A stretch of DNA of 64,000 nucleotides from Hydractinia symbiolongicarpus. Taxonomy: Eukaryota; Cnidaria; Hydrozoa; Anthoathecata; Hydractiniidae. The translations under genes were made by a program, and so were the position numbers. Below the pieces are notes generated by a model that saw nothing but the letters and a program-made list of their open reading frames with translations, had not been told where the DNA came from and did not search any database. Below are positions 62,284-64,000 of this stretch, one piece after another. The stretch covers positions 6,634,001 to 6,698,000 of the forward strand of contig NC_079878.1 of assembly GCF_029227915.1 (NCBI RefSeq), read 5' to 3'. Within the stretch, counting starts at the first letter, position 1. Each line of letters opens with the position of its first letter.

Positions 62284-63291
62284 CACAACCATTTGGCTAC
62301 GAGAGTTGTGAAGGTTTTTGTCCAGCGGTGGGAGCAACGGTTCATCCAATTTCCACTTGCGCTTTTACTGATGGGGATGTCGGGCTTCCTACGTCAGCCA
62401 TATAACATTTGGACAGATGCGTGTGTGAGGCTTGTGTATCTTATTATTACTTGATATTATTATCACTTATTATCATTACGGTGAGGCACACCCTTTTATG
62501 AATCCTGACATTATTATTATGTGGTAACACACGCTGGGCCAATACTGGACCAGCTTGTGCATTCCACCTTTAGCTCATGATTATTGATAACACATGTTTA
62601 TTGGGTGCAGAAGACACCATATGTGATTATCGGTTTATGGTGAAGTGCAGTGTACCTTCATGATTGAAGTGGAAGAGAAACAATATCCTTCATGCATGAG
62701 AATAAATTATTAAATAAGTATATAATTAATAAACTAAATAATTAATCATTAATTACAAGTGATAAGTAAATGTATAATTAGTTGTGAAATGTACCTCGTG
62801 AATAGAGGATATGAGTATATGTAATTCATGCATGAAGAGATCTGGGTCATGCCTTGGAAATCGTTCACAATATTATGATCCATGAGGACATAAACTTGTA
62901 AGGGGCAACCAAAACGTGCATACTCTTAGGAAATTACCCTCTTTGACTTGGGCAAGCATTTTGGTGTGATTACCTTGTTATGATTACTAGCAGCATGCGT
63001 TATCTGTCCTGCCTTACTTATTTATTTTCTTACCCGGCATCCCAATCCATTCCCCAAATTTACAAATTGCGTTCCATGCGTATGATGTTGTATACCAAAA
63101 TGTGACATAATACAATATTCTCGATTAATAAGTGTGTTTTTACTATGTAACCAAGACAATTCATTAATCTTCTTACTCCAAATTCTAAAGAACAAATAAA
63201 GGATTTTTAAAAAAATATTCAAATTCCTAGACAACCTTTCAAGCTCTTTCATATGAGCTCAACTTGATTTTTCACGGGAGGTAACCTTTAA

Positions 63292-64000
63292 AAGGAGACC
63301 ACTACAAAGTAAAGAGCTTATATGAAAGCAGTGACAACCATGGCAGCCATAGGAATTGACGGCGACATGTTATTAGAAATGACTTCGTCCACACGACAGC
63401 AAAAGATTTTCTAGTTTTTGTCCAATGAATGGGTCAAAAAAGGAAATTATTATTCTTTTACTATATTTTTTTACACAACAATGTCAATTGATTAAATTAT
63501 TTCACGTTGGCCAAAAACCAAGTTAAAATATATACAAAATTGTTGTTAAAAACCTTAACGCCCACCCACTCTATAATTTGTATAAGAATATTTGTGTTTA
63601 TGTGTTAAGTTAATTTAAGACAAATAGTTGTCTAAAATATTAAACTGGAAATAATTGTTTTGTGAATCCATTTTTAATTACTAACTTCTTGCGAAGAATT
63701 AAAATTATAATAGAACACCTAAGGTAAGAAAAACATTGTGTAAAACATGTAGCTAGAGAGCTTTACAGTACAGAAAAATCTTTGCCAAATGCCGCAGAAA
63801 GAATTCAAGGTCAACTTGACAAGTTGACAAATTATTTTATGAACTGAATATATTATTTACGTCCACAATAGACTGATTGAAGTAAAACAGAGGATGAAAC
63901 AAGAAATCAGGCAGATTAGAAGAAGTGGCAGTACAGTTCTAGATTAACCTTCTTAGTTTTTGACCTATCATAAAAACCTATCTAAATCCAGCAACAGTAG
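63292..64000. other. Right-end sequence, nothing recognised
   Basis: About 700 bp of AT-rich sequence with no open frame, repeat or splice pattern that I can support. Confidence 0.5.

Larger units (their letters stand above)
61295..63287. mobile_element. TTAA-flanked DNA transposon (1993 bp) with about 80-bp inverted repeats
   Basis: The left end AGGTTACCTCCCGCTAAAAA continues TCAAGTTGAGCTTATATGAA. The complement of the right end reads AGGTTACCTCCCGTGAAAAA and TCAAGTTGAGCTCATATGAA. Similarity continues through a GTTGTCTAG block to about 80 bp. TTAA flanks both sides (61291-61294, 63288-63291), pointing to a Kolobok- or piggyBac-type mobiliser. The interior holds a (CCCA)5 run (61936-61955) and a 73-bp tandem duplication (62153-62283) but no recognisable transposase. 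Confidence 0.82.

Overview
The window is AT-rich eukaryotic DNA with spliced, GT-AG intron-containing animal genes embedded in abundant transposon debris. Gene content (metazoan atypical PKC, CLCN2-type chloride channel, otopetrin, DNTTIP2, POLD4, COX7C) and transposon content (non-LTR elements with a PHD finger and a 2A-like motif, CENP-B/pogo-like DNA transposons) point to a non-bilaterian animal, most likely a cnidarian and possibly a hydrozoan. That placement is inference; no species is claimed. No tRNA, rRNA or CRISPR was recognised.

Left part (1-12.2 kb). A partial COX7C gene (minus strand) has its start exon at 4663-4758 and its second exon at 1-84. The intron between them is almost entirely transposon: a decayed non-LTR retrotransposon (about 340-3925) and a TA-flanked MITE (4089-4599). 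Next come POLD4 (minus, 5478-5786) and, head-to-head, the single-exon DNTTIP2/Fcf2 gene (plus, 6689-8008). A 128-bp tandem repeat and several hairpins follow, then a single-exon four-helix membrane protein of unknown function (11554-12171).

Middle part (12.2-38 kb). A gene-poor stretch with short inverted-repeat elements leads to a second, broken non-LTR element (about 16.6-19.2 kb). Then comes a complete atypical protein kinase C gene of 20 coding exons (19702-36808, plus strand). It has PB1, pseudosubstrate, C1 and kinase domains and a C-terminal tail. Its first intron carries a pure 332-bp (AT)n run and its third intron is 8.2 kb of diffuse repeats. An in-frame 63-nt exon that looks like a cassette interrupts the conserved C-tail.

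Right part (38-64 kb). On the minus strand lie an otopetrin-like proton channel (38371-41675, two coding exons, intron filled by a CENP-B/pogo-like relic) and a complete CLCN2-like chloride channel of 21 coding exons (45200-58009). The CLCN2-like introns hold two different TTAA-flanked MITEs and a hairpin MITE. From 58.2 to 63.3 kb three DNA-transposon-like elements lie in a row: two have CAG...CTG ends, 6-bp target duplications and GTGCGATCGCA-type subterminal repeats, and the third has 80-bp inverted repeats and a TTAA duplication. The last 700 bp show nothing recognisable.

The genes do not form an operon-like unit. The shared theme is the mobile-element landscape: at least six inverted-repeat transposon families can be defined by matching ends and target-site duplications within this one window.
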